Origin: Gemmatimonadota bacterium
GTDB taxonomy: Bacteria > Gemmatimonadota > Gemmatimonadetes > Longimicrobiales > Gaopeijiaceae
Direction of reading: 5' to 3'
Length of the DNA stretch: 64,000 nt
NCBI GenBank assembly: GCA_015664885.1
Contig: DQPL01000124.1
Location: 1 to 64,000 of the forward strand
Under the pieces are notes generated by a model, which saw only the letters and a program-made list of their open reading frames with translations, had not been told where the DNA came from and ran no database searches. This document shows positions 1-9,157 of this stretch, piece by piece (positions within the stretch are counted from its first letter, which is position 1; each line of letters begins with the position of its first letter). The position numbers were made by a program, and so were the translations under genes.

Positions 1-346
1 CGAGGCCGACGCCGAACCAGAGCACCACACTGACGACGAGCGAGGCGATCATCGCGCTGATCTCCGACCACGCATTGATGCGCCACCAATACCATCGGAG
101 GATAAGCACGAGGCCGGTACCTGCGCCGATGGCTAGCAAGAAGCGCCAGGTGCCCTCGATGCTGGTGAGGAAGTACGTCACCACGAGCGATGCGACCATC
201 GAAGTCCCCGCCAGCCACCAGGGCAGCGAGCGCCCACCGATGAAGAATTCGGTGATGGAAGATCCGGCGCGACGCGACATCGCGACGCCGATCCCGGTTG
301 CGAACACGAAGTAGAGTGCGATGATCGCCCAGTCGAGGAGCGTCAC
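1..346 (-). CDS. Sodium:solute symporter (SSS family), partial and internally deleted
   Basis: Reading from a GTG at 346 toward the left edge gives a membrane protein starting VTLLDWAIIALYFVFATGIG, followed by the SSS-family segment EFFIGGRSLPWWLAGTSMVA. In full-length relatives this is followed by several hundred residues of transmembrane core. Here the frame continues directly into a segment that belongs near the C-terminal part of the family (GAGTGLV, then RWYWWRINAWSEISAM). The gene therefore appears to have lost its central helices by an in-frame deletion near 185, and it also runs off the window. The GTG overlaps the TGA stop of the upstream GH3-AmiE gene as GTGA, so it is probably translationally coupled. 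Its position suggests that an intact version would import amino sugars or muropeptide products. Transport function of this copy is doubtful. Confidence 0.8.
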   Translation of the reverse strand, partial: MTLLDWAIIALYFVFATGIGVAMSRRAGSSITEFFIGGRSLPWWLAGTSMVASLVVTYFLTSIEGTWRFLLAIGAGTGLVLILRWYWWRINAWSEISAMIASLVVSVVLWFGVGL

Positions 347-3300
347 GGAGCTCGCTTTCTGATGGGCTGGTCGGTGATGGCGAGCACCGCGGCGTCGTGC
401 ACGGCTCGTCTCATGGGGATGTGCTTTTGATTCTCACGCGTCGGGTGGACGCGGTTCGTGAGTAAGACCACCCAAAGGTCCAGCTGGGGGTCGAGCCAGA
501 TCGATGTGCCGGTGTAGCCGGTGTGACCGTACGCATCAGACGTCACGTAATCGCCACCGGATGAGCGCGCCGACGGCGTGTCCCAGCCGAGCGCCCGCGA
601 GGAGGACTCGTCGAAGCGCGTCGTGAACATCTCGAGCACGTCCTGCTCCACCAAGCGCTGCGCGCTGGCCCTGGCGACCGGGCAGGGCTCACCTGCAACC
701 TCCTCCGGTCGGCACGCCGGAGAGACGCCACCATTGAGCATCATACGCGCGAAGACGGAGAGGTCGACCGCGGTACTGAAGAGCCCGGCGTGCCCCGCGA
801 CCCCGCCCATGGCGTCGGCGTTCTCGTCGTGCACACGTCCCCAAACCAGCTCGTGCCGCCACGTCGTATCCATCTCGGTCGCCGCGATGCGGGGTCGCAG
901 CGTCGCGCTGGGCCGATATCGCGACTCGAGCATTCCCAGCGGCTGCCATAGCCGATCATTCAGGAAGCTGTCCAGTGATTGCTGCGCGGCCTCTTCGATG
1001 ACCCAGGCCAGCGTCATGATGCCGATGTCGGAGTACACCGTTTCGACGCCGGGCTCGAGATCGAGCGGTTCATCGGCGGCAGCGGCCTTATATGCCTCGA
1101 GACCCGCGATATCGAAAAACCAGCGCCGGAACGGCGGCAGGCCGGTGCGATGAAGCAGGAGCTGACGCACGGTGACTCGGCTCTTGCGATCGTCTCCTCT
1201 CGACCAATGCGGCAGGTAGGACACCACAGGTGCGTCCAGGTCGAGCAGGCCATCTCCGACAAGCATCATAGCCGCGGTAGTCGTGCCCACGACCTTGGAG
1301 ACCGACGCCATGTCCCAGATCGACGTGGGGGTGACCGGCCGGCCGCTTCCGTACGCGAGCTCGCCGAACGCTTTGAGCGATACGAGCTGGCCGCGCCGTC
1401 CGATCGCCAACGCGGCCCCTGAAGCCGCCGAGTCGGTGAGTGCAGCCTCGATGATCGAGTCGACCCGCGCTAGGCCTTCGGCGGACATGCCCACAGACGC
1501 GGGGTCGGCCACGGATTGATCCTGCCCGAACACACGGCGACCTGCTCGGTCGACGATCCCGGCCGCGACCAGCGGGTCATCGACCGTGCGCGTATCGATT
1601 CGTGTCGTAACCTGGGCCCGGTCGAGTCCGTCTCCGATCGCAGCCAGCGGCGGAATCGGGATCGGAAGCCGGCCCGTGATCGCTTGCTCGCCGAACAGCG
1701 CACCGAGCGCGGCACGCTGGGAGACCTCACGGTCGCCCCACGCCACCACGTAGCTGCTCACGTCGGGCAACGCTCTCACCAAGTACGGGCTCGCGAACGA
1801 GAGCAGTACGGTCGGCTTTTCGGTCGCGGCTTCGTTCACCAGCGCTCGCAAGGGCTCAGGCAGCGCCTCCTCGCCAGAGCCGACGGAAGGCGGCACGTAC
1901 ACACTCACGATGACCCGGCCAGCGCTCGCCACCGCCTCGGCCGCCGATGCGTATGCCGCAGCGTCGCTGCGCTCGTCCAGGCGCACCTCGCGCGCTCCGG
2001 GCACGCGCGCCAGGAGGCCCTGCGAGAAGGCCCGGCTCGCCCACAACCAGCTCGAGCGCGCATAGAGCAAGTGAACAGTCTCAACCGGAGCTTCCGCGCG
2101 CATCGGGACCAGACCGCCAGCATCGCCTACGAGTGTGATGGAGCGCACCGCGGCCGAGTCGGCGAGCGCGAGATGGGCTCCAGACCCAACCACCGCATCG
2201 ACTGCGTCGAGCGATACGAAGCGATTCCGATGGAGACCGAGCTCGGCTTTCATCTCCAGCAGCCGACGTACCGAGTTCTCGAGACGCGTACGCGTGAGTC
2301 GGCCGTCGCGCGTGGCCTGCACGACCGCGCTGATCGCCGCGCTTACGTCCTTGGGCGACAGGATCACGTCGGCGCCAGCCTCGACGGCGCGCACAGAGGC
2401 CTCGCCGATCCCGTAGGCGTCGGTGATCGCACGCATGGTGAGCGCGTCGGTGAAGAGCACGCCGTCGAACGCCAGGTCCGCCCTCAGCAATCCCGTGAGG
2501 ATCTCTGACGAGAGTGTCGCGGGTGGTCCGGCGGCACCGAGCAGGTTGGGAAGCGCGACATGCGCCGTCATGATCGCATCGACGCCTTCCTGGATCGCCC
2601 GGTCGAAGGGAATCAACTCGAGGGAGTCCAGGCGCGCGCGGTCCGCGAGGATCACAGGAAGGCCGATGTGAGAATCGACCGACGTGTCCCCGTGGCCGGG
2701 GAAGTGCTTGCCAGTGGTATATGCCCCGCCCTCCTTGGCGCCACGAATGAAAGCGGCGCCCAAGCGAGCGACCAGCTCGGGATCTGCGCCGAAGGACCGG
2801 CTCGCGATGACCGGGTTGTCGGCGTTGTTGTTCACGTCGAGCACGGGCGCGAAGAGCAGGTGCACGCCGCTCGCTCGCGCCTCGACCGCTGTGATACGCC
2901 CGTATTCGTACGCGAAGCGCTCATCACCGATCGCACCGAACGCCATCGTAGGCGGAAAAGAGGTGCCACCGCCCTGCGGCAGCATGGACGGCAACGCGTA
3001 GGAGCCGTTGATGCGCATGCCCGGGCCGCCGTTCTCGAAGTCGGCGGTCACCAGCAGCGGAATCTCGGCCCTAGCCTGTAGCGCGTTTAGCTTGGCCACA
3101 TAGGCATGAGGAGTGCCGATCGAGGGAGATACGCCACCAATCTTGTCCTCCACGACCCAACGCTCGAGCGGCTCGAAGTCGGGGCTGCTGGGCGATACGT
3201 ACCCGCCCGGGATCCACTCGATGACGAGCTGACCTACGAGTTCCTCCAGCGTGAGACTCTCGAGCGTCTGCTCGACCCACAGGCGGGCTTCGGCTTCCAG

Positions 3301-3426
3301 TCCGAGCACGCGACCGAACGGCGCCGGCACGGCAGCCGGCGGCGGAGCGCCGCACGCGGTGATGAGCGCGAGGGCCGCGATCGTCGCTACACGCCGCAAA
3401 ACGACAGCAGTCCGCCGCGGGCCCAT
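343..3426 (-). CDS. NagZ-AmiE-like fusion: GH3 beta-N-acetylglucosaminidase plus serine hydrolase, lipoprotein
   Basis: A 1027-residue lipoprotein by the chosen start (lipobox LITAC). The GH3 half carries the NagZ-type signature KHFPGHGDTSVDSH, with the Asp-His acid/base dyad, and the nucleophile context FTDALTM. The last ~390 residues are a penicillin-binding/AmiE-type serine hydrolase: Ser-X-X-Lys as SVSK, Tyr-Ser-Asp as the second motif (commonly Tyr-X-Asn), and His-Thr-Gly in GHTGYTG. In Bacillus subtilis, NagZ and AmiE are separate neighbours that strip GlcNAc and peptide from muropeptides; here both activities seem to sit on one polypeptide. I chose ATG 3426 because GGGGAGAGGAAC lies just upstream; an upstream ATG at 3471 overlaps the preceding gene. 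It is followed by the symporter with a GTGA overlap. Domain assignment is secure; the exact substrate of the serine hydrolase half is inferred. Confidence 0.88.
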   Translation of the reverse strand: MGPRRTAVVLRRVATIAALALITACGAPPPAAVPAPFGRVLGLEAEARLWVEQTLESLTLEELVGQLVIEWIPGGYVSPSSPDFEPLERWVVEDKIGGVSPSIGTPHAYVAKLNALQARAEIPLLVTADFENGGPGMRINGSYALPSMLPQGGGTSFPPTMAFGAIGDERFAYEYGRITAVEARASGVHLLFAPVLDVNNNADNPVIASRSFGADPELVARLGAAFIRGAKEGGAYTTGKHFPGHGDTSVDSHIGLPVILADRARLDSLELIPFDRAIQEGVDAIMTAHVALPNLLGAAGPPATLSSEILTGLLRADLAFDGVLFTDALTMRAITDAYGIGEASVRAVEAGADVILSPKDVSAAISAVVQATRDGRLTRTRLENSVRRLLEMKAELGLHRNRFVSLDAVDAVVGSGAHLALADSAAVRSITLVGDAGGLVPMRAEAPVETVHLLYARSSWLWASRAFSQGLLARVPGAREVRLDERSDAAAYASAAEAVASAGRVIVSVYVPPSVGSGEEALPEPLRALVNEAATEKPTVLLSFASPYLVRALPDVSSYVVAWGDREVSQRAALGALFGEQAITGRLPIPIPPLAAIGDGLDRAQVTTRIDTRTVDDPLVAAGIVDRAGRRVFGQDQSVADPASVGMSAEGLARVDSIIEAALTDSAASGAALAIGRRGQLVSLKAFGELAYGSGRPVTPTSIWDMASVSKVVGTTTAAMMLVGDGLLDLDAPVVSYLPHWSRGDDRKSRVTVRQLLLHRTGLPPFRRWFFDIAGLEAYKAAAADEPLDLEPGVETVYSDIGIMTLAWVIEEAAQQSLDSFLNDRLWQPLGMLESRYRPSATLRPRIAATEMDTTWRHELVWGRVHDENADAMGGVAGHAGLFSTAVDLSVFARMMLNGGVSPACRPEEVAGEPCPVARASAQRLVEQDVLEMFTTRFDESSSRALGWDTPSARSSGGDYVTSDAYGHTGYTGTSIWLDPQLDLWVVLLTNRVHPTRENQKHIPMRRAVHDAAVLAITDQPIRKRAP

Positions 3427-3457
3427 CGGGGCGTTCCTCTCCCCGATCGGCTCCCCG

Positions 3458-5440
3458 TCAACGACGGCCACTGGCGCTTCCCCTCCCCGGAATCGTCATG
3501 CCAGCACCGATATCGAAGAGCGGCGGAATGCTCGCCGGAGTGCGCCCTGTGATGTCGAACTCTCCGAAGAGCGCTCGTGCGGCCGCCGATTGGCTCGCCT
3601 CGGAGCCGCTCCAGGCCAGCATGTACGCCTGCACGTCCGGGAAAGACGTGATCAAGTAGGGATTACCGAACGAGACCAGAAGGTGCGGGACACCAATCCG
3701 GTCCAGACCTTCGATGAAGTCAACCACCTCTTCGGGCAACGCAAGTGAGCCCTGGTACGAGACCGCAGTCACATAAGTGCTCACGATGACGAGCGCCTGT
3801 CGGCGGGCGGTGCGCAGCAAGCCCTCGTATACGGAAGGACTCACGTCACGATCGAGCTCCGCGGTCGACAGCCGAGGGTACGTCGCTCGCAGCCGCCGGT
3901 TGAAGTACCGCCCGGCGAGCACGTCCGACGAGCGACGGAACGATACCGATAGGACGCGGGCACTGCGGGTCCCGAGCAGGGGCAGCAGATTGCGGCCATT
4001 CCTCAGCACGGTGATCGAGCGCTCGGCGACTTCGGCAGCAACGTCGGTGTGGCTCGGGATGCCGACCGATCCTTGCAGGTCTTCGAGGCTGACCTTTCGG
4101 TTCTGATGCAGCCCGATCGCCTGCTTGGTCTCGAGCAGGCGGCGCACGGACACATCGATGCGTGCCTCGGAGATGCGCCCGGACTCGACCGCGGCCACAA
4201 TGCCGTCGACCGCTCGCTTGGGGGAAGGCGGCATGAGGATCACGTCGGCCCCAGCTTCCACCGCGAGAACCGCAGCTTCTTCGGCGCTGTGTAGCCGCGC
4301 GATCGCGCTCATATCCATCGCGTCGGTGAAGAGCAGACCGTCGAACCCCATGGCCTCACGAAGCAGCTCGGTCAAAATCGCGGCATTCAGCGTGGAGGGG
4401 GCGCGGTCGCCGTTCGAGATGCCGGGCACCGAGATGTGCGCGGTCATCACCGCGCCCATGCCCGCTTCGATCGCCGCCTGGAACGGCCTCAACTCGACGG
4501 AGTCCATGCGGGCCCGATCGTAGGGGATCAAAGGCAACGCCAGGTGTGAGTCCGTCCCGGTATCGCCGTGACCTGGAAAATGCTTTCCTGTGGCGATGCC
4601 GCCGTTTTCCTGAATGCCTCGAACGAAAGCGGCGCCAAGCCGAGCGACCTGCTCCGGATCCGCCCCGAAGGAACGCACGTTGATGATCGGGTTGTCGGGA
4701 TTGTTGTTCACGTCCAGCACCGGCGCGAACGGCACATGGATGCCGACCGCGCGCGCCTCCACCGCCGTGACCCGACCCATCTCGTAGGCCAGCCGGGTAT
4801 CTCCGGAAGCGCCGAGCGCCATCAAGGAGGGGAAGTCCGTGGCACCGCCCAGCTCGATCGTGCCTGGCATCTGGACCGCTCCACGCATTCGAAAACCGGC
4901 GCCGGTCTCGAGGTCGGCAGCGACCAGTAGCGGCCACTGCGAGTGCTCCTGGAAGTCGTTCAGTTTCGCCGCTACTTCGGTCGGGGAGCCCACCGACATG
5001 ATCACGCCACCGATCTGCTGGTCGCGGATGTAGCCGAGCATGCGCTCGTGGCTGGCGGTCCCGTCCGGCGCGAAGTCGCCGAGCACCCACGGCATGATGA
5101 GTTGCCCGACCTTCTGACGTAGCGTCATGCCTTCGAGCGTGCTCTCCGACCACGGTAGCGTCAGCGGCGATTCCTCCCTGGGCGCCTCCGGATGAATCTC
5201 CGGCTCAGCCGGTGGGGTTCGCGGTCGGCCTCCCTCGAGGTTGTCCCTCACCTGGGCCGTGGAGTCGCGAACCGGCGGGGGAGGCGTCACGGCGGCGGGA
5301 GAGCCACAGGCGACCAGCGCCGCCATGACGACGAGCGCAGGCAGGGACCTAGTCACCCCTCGCGGCTCGAGCTTGGCGAGTAGCGGCGTCGCCAGGGCCC
5401 GAGCCACGGTGCGGGGTCTGGCGGCGGCTGGCGGCATCAA
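3458..5440 (-). CDS. GH3 beta-N-acetylglucosaminidase (NagZ-like) lipoprotein
   Basis: A second GH3 protein, paralogous to the N-terminal two thirds of its downstream neighbour but ending after the GH3 C-terminal region, with no serine hydrolase domain. It has KHFPGHGDTGTDSH and the nucleophile context LFTDAMDM, both typical of NagZ rather than of plant-type GH3 glucosidases. A lipobox (LVACG) follows a hydrophobic stretch, so it should be anchored on the periplasmic face. Between lipobox and enzyme lies a Pro/Glu-rich linker. The start is uncertain: ATG 5440 gives a long basic n-region, while a GTG at 5356 gives a compact signal peptide. Tandem duplication followed by domain gain or loss explains the pair. 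It probably removes terminal GlcNAc from muropeptide fragments. Confidence 0.88.
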   Translation of the reverse strand: MMPPAAARPRTVARALATPLLAKLEPRGVTRSLPALVVMAALVACGSPAAVTPPPPVRDSTAQVRDNLEGGRPRTPPAEPEIHPEAPREESPLTLPWSESTLEGMTLRQKVGQLIMPWVLGDFAPDGTASHERMLGYIRDQQIGGVIMSVGSPTEVAAKLNDFQEHSQWPLLVAADLETGAGFRMRGAVQMPGTIELGGATDFPSLMALGASGDTRLAYEMGRVTAVEARAVGIHVPFAPVLDVNNNPDNPIINVRSFGADPEQVARLGAAFVRGIQENGGIATGKHFPGHGDTGTDSHLALPLIPYDRARMDSVELRPFQAAIEAGMGAVMTAHISVPGISNGDRAPSTLNAAILTELLREAMGFDGLLFTDAMDMSAIARLHSAEEAAVLAVEAGADVILMPPSPKRAVDGIVAAVESGRISEARIDVSVRRLLETKQAIGLHQNRKVSLEDLQGSVGIPSHTDVAAEVAERSITVLRNGRNLLPLLGTRSARVLSVSFRRSSDVLAGRYFNRRLRATYPRLSTAELDRDVSPSVYEGLLRTARRQALVIVSTYVTAVSYQGSLALPEEVVDFIEGLDRIGVPHLLVSFGNPYLITSFPDVQAYMLAWSGSEASQSAAARALFGEFDITGRTPASIPPLFDIGAGMTIPGRGSASGRR

Positions 5441-5500
5441 GTAGGGCGGACTTGGTCAGGGGTCGTTGACGGCGTCAGGCGCGACCCCGAAGCTTGCCAC

Positions 5501-6853
5501 ATGATACGGACAAGACGAGGGCACCCCCTCCACCGAAGCTCTGATGGACGGGAAGGTACCGGCTCCTGGAAAACGTCACAATCCTGTATTCCCACCCTGT
5601 TCCTGGGTGTTACCCTCTACGCCTGCGGCGTTCCTGACGGCGACGCCTCCGTCGGTGCCGGCGCGCAGACGCCGGCGACGGTGCGCGCGGGAGTCGAGGT
5701 GCTTCTTTCCGACTCTATGCACCTCGTGCGGGGGAAGCGTGTTGGCCTCGTAACAAACCACACGGGCATCTACTGGCGGGCGGTGGGCCAGGAGGCGGGA
5801 GCCTCCCGGGAGGTCGGCAGCACGATCGACGCGCTGCACGAAGCACGCGAGGTCGAGCTGGTCGCGCTCTTCAGCCCCGAGCACGGGATTCGCGGAGAGG
5901 CGGAAGCGGGTGCACGGGTCGAGGGAGGAGTCGACGAGCAGACCGGAATACCGATTCACTCGCTCTATGGCCGGACCCTGCGACCGACGCCGGAGATGCT
6001 CGAGGGCGTGGAGGTTCTCCTCTTCGACATGCAGGACATTGGAGCACGCTACTACACCTATGTTTCCACGATGGCGTACGCGATGGAAGCCGCCGAAGAG
6101 CACGGAATTCCGTTCGTCGTGCTCGACCGTCCGAACCCGATCCGTGGCGATGCCGTGCACGGAAACGTACTCGACCCGGAGTACTCCACCTTCGTCGGGC
6201 TCTATCCCGTGCCCATGCGTCATGGTATGACCGTGGGCGAGCTGGCTCGTTTGTACGTGGGCGAGTTCGGCATCGATGTCGAGCTGCACGTCGTGCCCAT
6301 GGACGGGTGGCGGCGCGACATGACCTTCCCCGATACCGGGCTACCGTGGGTGGCTCCGTCCCCGAACATGCCGACGCTCGAGAGCGCGCTCGCATATCCC
6401 GGCACGTGCTTGTTCGAGGGCACGCCGCTTTCCGTGGGCCGAGGCACCGACCGTGCTTTTCAGTGGGTTGGCGCGCCATGGCTGGACGGGCCTGGGCTGG
6501 CCGAGTCTCTGAACGCTCACGGCCTACAGGGCGTGCGCTTCGAGGCTGTGACCTTCACACCATTCAACCCCGGCGACGGCAAGTTCGACGGCCAGGAGAT
6601 CCAGGGCGTTCGGCTGATCCACGAAGCCACCAACTACGACGCGCCGAAAACTGCGGTCGCGATGCTGCTCGAGGCCCATAGCATGTCGGGCGACAACTGG
6701 TCATGGCGCGAAGCCCACTTCGATCGTCTGGCGGGGACAGACGCCCTGCGCCTGGGTATCGAAGCGGGCCAAGACTTCGCCGCGCTGACGGCAGCGTGGG
6801 ACGAAAGCGTGAGAGCGTTCGAGCAGCTGCGGCGCCCCTACCTCATCTACTGA
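5501..6853 (+). CDS. namZ: Exo-beta-N-acetylmuramidase NamZ family (DUF1343) lipoprotein
   Basis: 450 residues, transcribed away from the two GH3 genes. The N-terminus has a hydrophobic segment and a lipobox (LYACG). Conserved DUF1343/NamZ blocks are visible: LVTNHTG, FSPEHGIRGEAEAG, LLFDMQDIGARYYTY, VLDRPNPI, then PSPNMPTLESALAYPGTCLF and EGTPLSVGRGTD. NamZ of B. subtilis cleaves MurNAc from the non-reducing end of peptidoglycan chains and works with NagZ and AmiE; finding all three activities together here strongly supports that role. A shared divergent promoter region of only about 60 bp separates it from the GH3 genes. Family assignment is firm; the enzymatic activity is inferred from the family. 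Confidence 0.9.
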   Translation: MIRTRRGHPLHRSSDGREGTGSWKTSQSCIPTLFLGVTLYACGVPDGDASVGAGAQTPATVRAGVEVLLSDSMHLVRGKRVGLVTNHTGIYWRAVGQEAGASREVGSTIDALHEAREVELVALFSPEHGIRGEAEAGARVEGGVDEQTGIPIHSLYGRTLRPTPEMLEGVEVLLFDMQDIGARYYTYVSTMAYAMEAAEEHGIPFVVLDRPNPIRGDAVHGNVLDPEYSTFVGLYPVPMRHGMTVGELARLYVGEFGIDVELHVVPMDGWRRDMTFPDTGLPWVAPSPNMPTLESALAYPGTCLFEGTPLSVGRGTDRAFQWVGAPWLDGPGLAESLNAHGLQGVRFEAVTFTPFNPGDGKFDGQEIQGVRLIHEATNYDAPKTAVAMLLEAHSMSGDNWSWREAHFDRLAGTDALRLGIEAGQDFAALTAAWDESVRAFEQLRRPYLIY

Positions 6854-6873
6854 CTAAGGCGCTCGGATCCGCA

Positions 6874-7365
6874 ATGCAACGTCAGCCCATTCTTGTGTTC
6901 GCGCCGCTGCTCGCTCTGGTGGTGTGCGGCGGGTCACCGCTAGCGGGCCCAGCCGGCCCGGGGTCGGCGCCTGAGGAATCCGCCTCATCGGTCTCCTCCG
7001 ATGCGGCCGCCATCAGCGCCGACCTGATCGATGTCTACGACGACGTGCGCGTAGCGGGGCTGGAAGACCGCCGCTTCAACCACCAGACGTACTGGAGAGC
7101 GGTCGCGCCGTACTTGGGCGGAAACGTCATCTCCAACCGCGCGGGTGAGAGCGTCGAGGGCCGTGAGATCAGGGATCTCACGTTCGGGTCGGGTCCCACG
7201 ACCGTCCTGCTCTGGTCGCAGATGCACGGCAACGAGAGTACTGCGTCGATGGCGCTCGCCGACATCACCCGGTTTTTCCACGAACGCGGCGATCGGCGAG
7301 GTCGATCACGGATATGTCGTGGCTGGCGGTGTTGTTCACGAACGCCAGACGCCCGTTCGGCGTGA
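6874..7365 (+). pseudogene. Truncated M14-type zinc carboxypeptidase (N-terminal part only)
   Basis: From ATG 6874 the product begins with a hydrophobic leader and contains QTYWRAVAPYLGG followed by LLWSQMHGNESTASMAL. The latter is the His-X-X-Glu zinc-binding motif of M14 carboxypeptidases. Family members continue for several hundred residues with a second His and a catalytic Glu. Here homology stops at about ITRFFHER (near 7285). The rest of the frame is nonsense antisense to the beta-propeller gene. Most of the catalytic domain is missing, so this is a 5' remnant. An M14 enzyme next to NagZ/AmiE/NamZ could have trimmed muropeptide stems, but that is inference. Confidence 0.8.
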
Positions 7366-8132
7366 CCACGATGGAGAACGGCGAGTCGCCGATTCCGTCA
7401 CTCAGTTGGCCAACTTCGGAGCGCGACGCGGTGTTGATGAACTCGACACGGTTCTCGCCGCGAACTACGACGGCGTACTCCATGTCGCCCGGCAGCACGG
7501 CACCCCCGCTGGGGCGCTCGCCAACCGACACGGTCTCGAGCACGCGACGGTTGAAGAGGTCGATGACGGTCACGGTGCCATCGGCGTATCCGGGTACGAA
7601 GGCCAGCCGACCATCCGAGGTGGCCGCGCCGGGGAATGGCCGGTCGCCGGTCGGGTAGCTGGCCACGAAGGTGAAGGCCCGTGCGTCGAAGACGTGAACC
7701 GAGTCCGCTGCTTCGACCGAGACGAGGTAGCGATCGCCGGGATAAGGACCAGTGATCAGCGACGCGCCAGAGCTTGTGCCGCGATCACCGCCGAGCGGGC
7801 TGCCGCTACGCGCGTAGCGGGCAACACCGCCCGCCTCAAAACGTGCAACGGCCAGGTCCTTGCCATTGGGCAGCGCTATTACGCCGAGTGGCGTTCCGGG
7901 CACTGAGATCATGCCGGCGATCTCGTGGCGAGCGGCGTCGATGACGGTGATGCGGTCTTCGCCCGCGGTCGCGACGTAGGCCGTCCGTCCGTCCTCAGAG
8001 AAGGAGATCTGGTGAGGGTTCTGTCCCACGTCGAGCTGAGCGATCAGCTCGAAGTCGTCGGGTGATGCGCTCGACGCCCCGCCGCACGCGGCTAGCGCCA
8101 GACACAGCGGTGCAACACCGGGGGCCCGTCAC
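7265..8132 (-). pseudogene. YVTN beta-propeller lipoprotein, 3'-truncated and frameshifted at the signal peptide
   Basis: The readable frame from the GTG at 8029 has repeated YVTN-type blades: GRTAYVATAGEDRITVID, DSVHVFDARAFTFVA, DGTVTVIDLFNRRVLETV and HDISVIDLADRR. The protein stops in mid-blade at about 7287, where it meets the broken M14 gene. At the other end, sense-strand codons upstream of 8029 encode CLALAACGGAS, a lipobox, but no start codon is in frame: a TGA blocks it. Removing one C from the run of five at 8120-8124 would join a GTG at 8132 to give VTGPGVAPLCLALAACGG. The gene is therefore damaged at both ends. Propellers of this family often serve as exported scaffolds; no enzymatic role is claimed. 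Confidence 0.75.
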
Positions 8133-8136
8133 AGCA

Positions 8137-9156
8137 CTACCATACCGGAAACCGGAATTCGGTCCACAAGTCCGGGCGCCACCACCCTCCGTCGTGCACG
8201 CGGGCGAGTCGCGCTTCGAAATGGCCGAGGTCGGTGAGCAATACCGACTTGGTCGGCGCCTCGATTGGGACGAAAAAATTCTCCCAGTGACCGAGCAGCA
8301 CATGTTTGGGACGCAGGTTCTCGACGAAGGCCTCCGGATGCCAGTCGACTTGATCGAACGTGGCCGGCACGAAGATGGCCATGTCTACCGGGTGTTGCTC
8401 TATGAGCTCCTCCGGTGCAAATCCCGCAGGTGCCGGCGAGACCGCGTCCTGGTAGTACACCCGGAAGGCGACGGAGCCGTCGGCATTCATGAAGTCGACC
8501 AAGTAGGCGTGGCTGCGCCCTTCCAGCCACTCGGTCGCCCACCGGGGCTCGGCCGTCAGGGGGCGGTCACGCGTCCCACGGTACAGCGTGTAGCCGTTGA
8601 AGTGCGCTGCATGCTTGGAGCGGAGCCCCATGACTCGCACGCCCTCACCGTAGTGAAGCCACTCGCCTACGGTGTGCTGATCGCCGGCGATGTCGTTGAC
8701 CACGTCCACGCGATCCCCGACTCCGGACCAGGTCCCGAGCGTATTCTTCACGGTCGTCGTGCCGACGATGCGTGCCGTGGGCGCATGCACGAGGATGACG
8801 CGCGGCACGTCCATCAGATGGTCGTAGTGCGCGTGCCCGACCAGGATCGCCTTGGCCGCGCTAACGTCGTAGCGGGACATGTAGCGGTCTACGAGCACGG
8901 TGTCCGACCGAATTGGAAGCAGTCCGGTCGTCAACAGGCCCGGGTTCGAGAAGAGCGGCGCGGCCAACACCTGATCTTCCCCGCGTTCGATGATCCAACC
9001 ACCACTGCCCAAATAGACGAAACGAACGACGTCGACATCCCCCGGGGCCGTCAGATCGACGTTGGTCGTCGTGCCGGGTCCTACCGCGCCAGCGAGGCAC
9101 CCCGCGAGCGAGATCGCGGTGGCCCCAGCGCATATCAGCCGCCGAGCCCTGAGCAC
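8137..9156 (-). CDS. Metallo-beta-lactamase-fold hydrolase, lipoprotein
   Basis: 339 residues from GTG 9156, which lies just after the TGA of the aminotransferase gene. The signal region ends in the lipobox ISLAGC. The core has the metal-binding motif GHAHYDHLMD (His-X-His-X-Asp-His), a later GLRSKHAAHF and a C-terminal LLGHWENFF that can supply further ligands. The arrangement resembles UlaG-like or NAPE-PLD-like MBL proteins rather than true beta-lactamases. A longer reading frame extends upstream but would overlap the aminotransferase. The substrate is unknown. It is the last intact gene of the pspA-side run before the scar at about 7290. Confidence 0.8.
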   Translation of the reverse strand: MLRARRLICAGATAISLAGCLAGAVGPGTTTNVDLTAPGDVDVVRFVYLGSGGWIIERGEDQVLAAPLFSNPGLLTTGLLPIRSDTVLVDRYMSRYDVSAAKAILVGHAHYDHLMDVPRVILVHAPTARIVGTTTVKNTLGTWSGVGDRVDVVNDIAGDQHTVGEWLHYGEGVRVMGLRSKHAAHFNGYTLYRGTRDRPLTAEPRWATEWLEGRSHAYLVDFMNADGSVAFRVYYQDAVSPAPAGFAPEELIEQHPVDMAIFVPATFDQVDWHPEAFVENLRPKHVLLGHWENFFVPIEAPTKSVLLTDLGHFEARLARVHDGGWWRPDLWTEFRFPVW

Positions 9157-9157
9157 G

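Noticed and set aside
1516-2508. 330-codon plus-strand frame opposite the GH3-AmiE gene
   Set aside because: Arg/Gln-rich composition with no hydrophobic core; it mirrors the codon structure of the real minus-strand gene.
5441-5500. A defined operator between the GH3 genes and namZ
   Set aside because: The 60-bp divergent gap has no convincing palindrome or -35/-10 pair that I can see.
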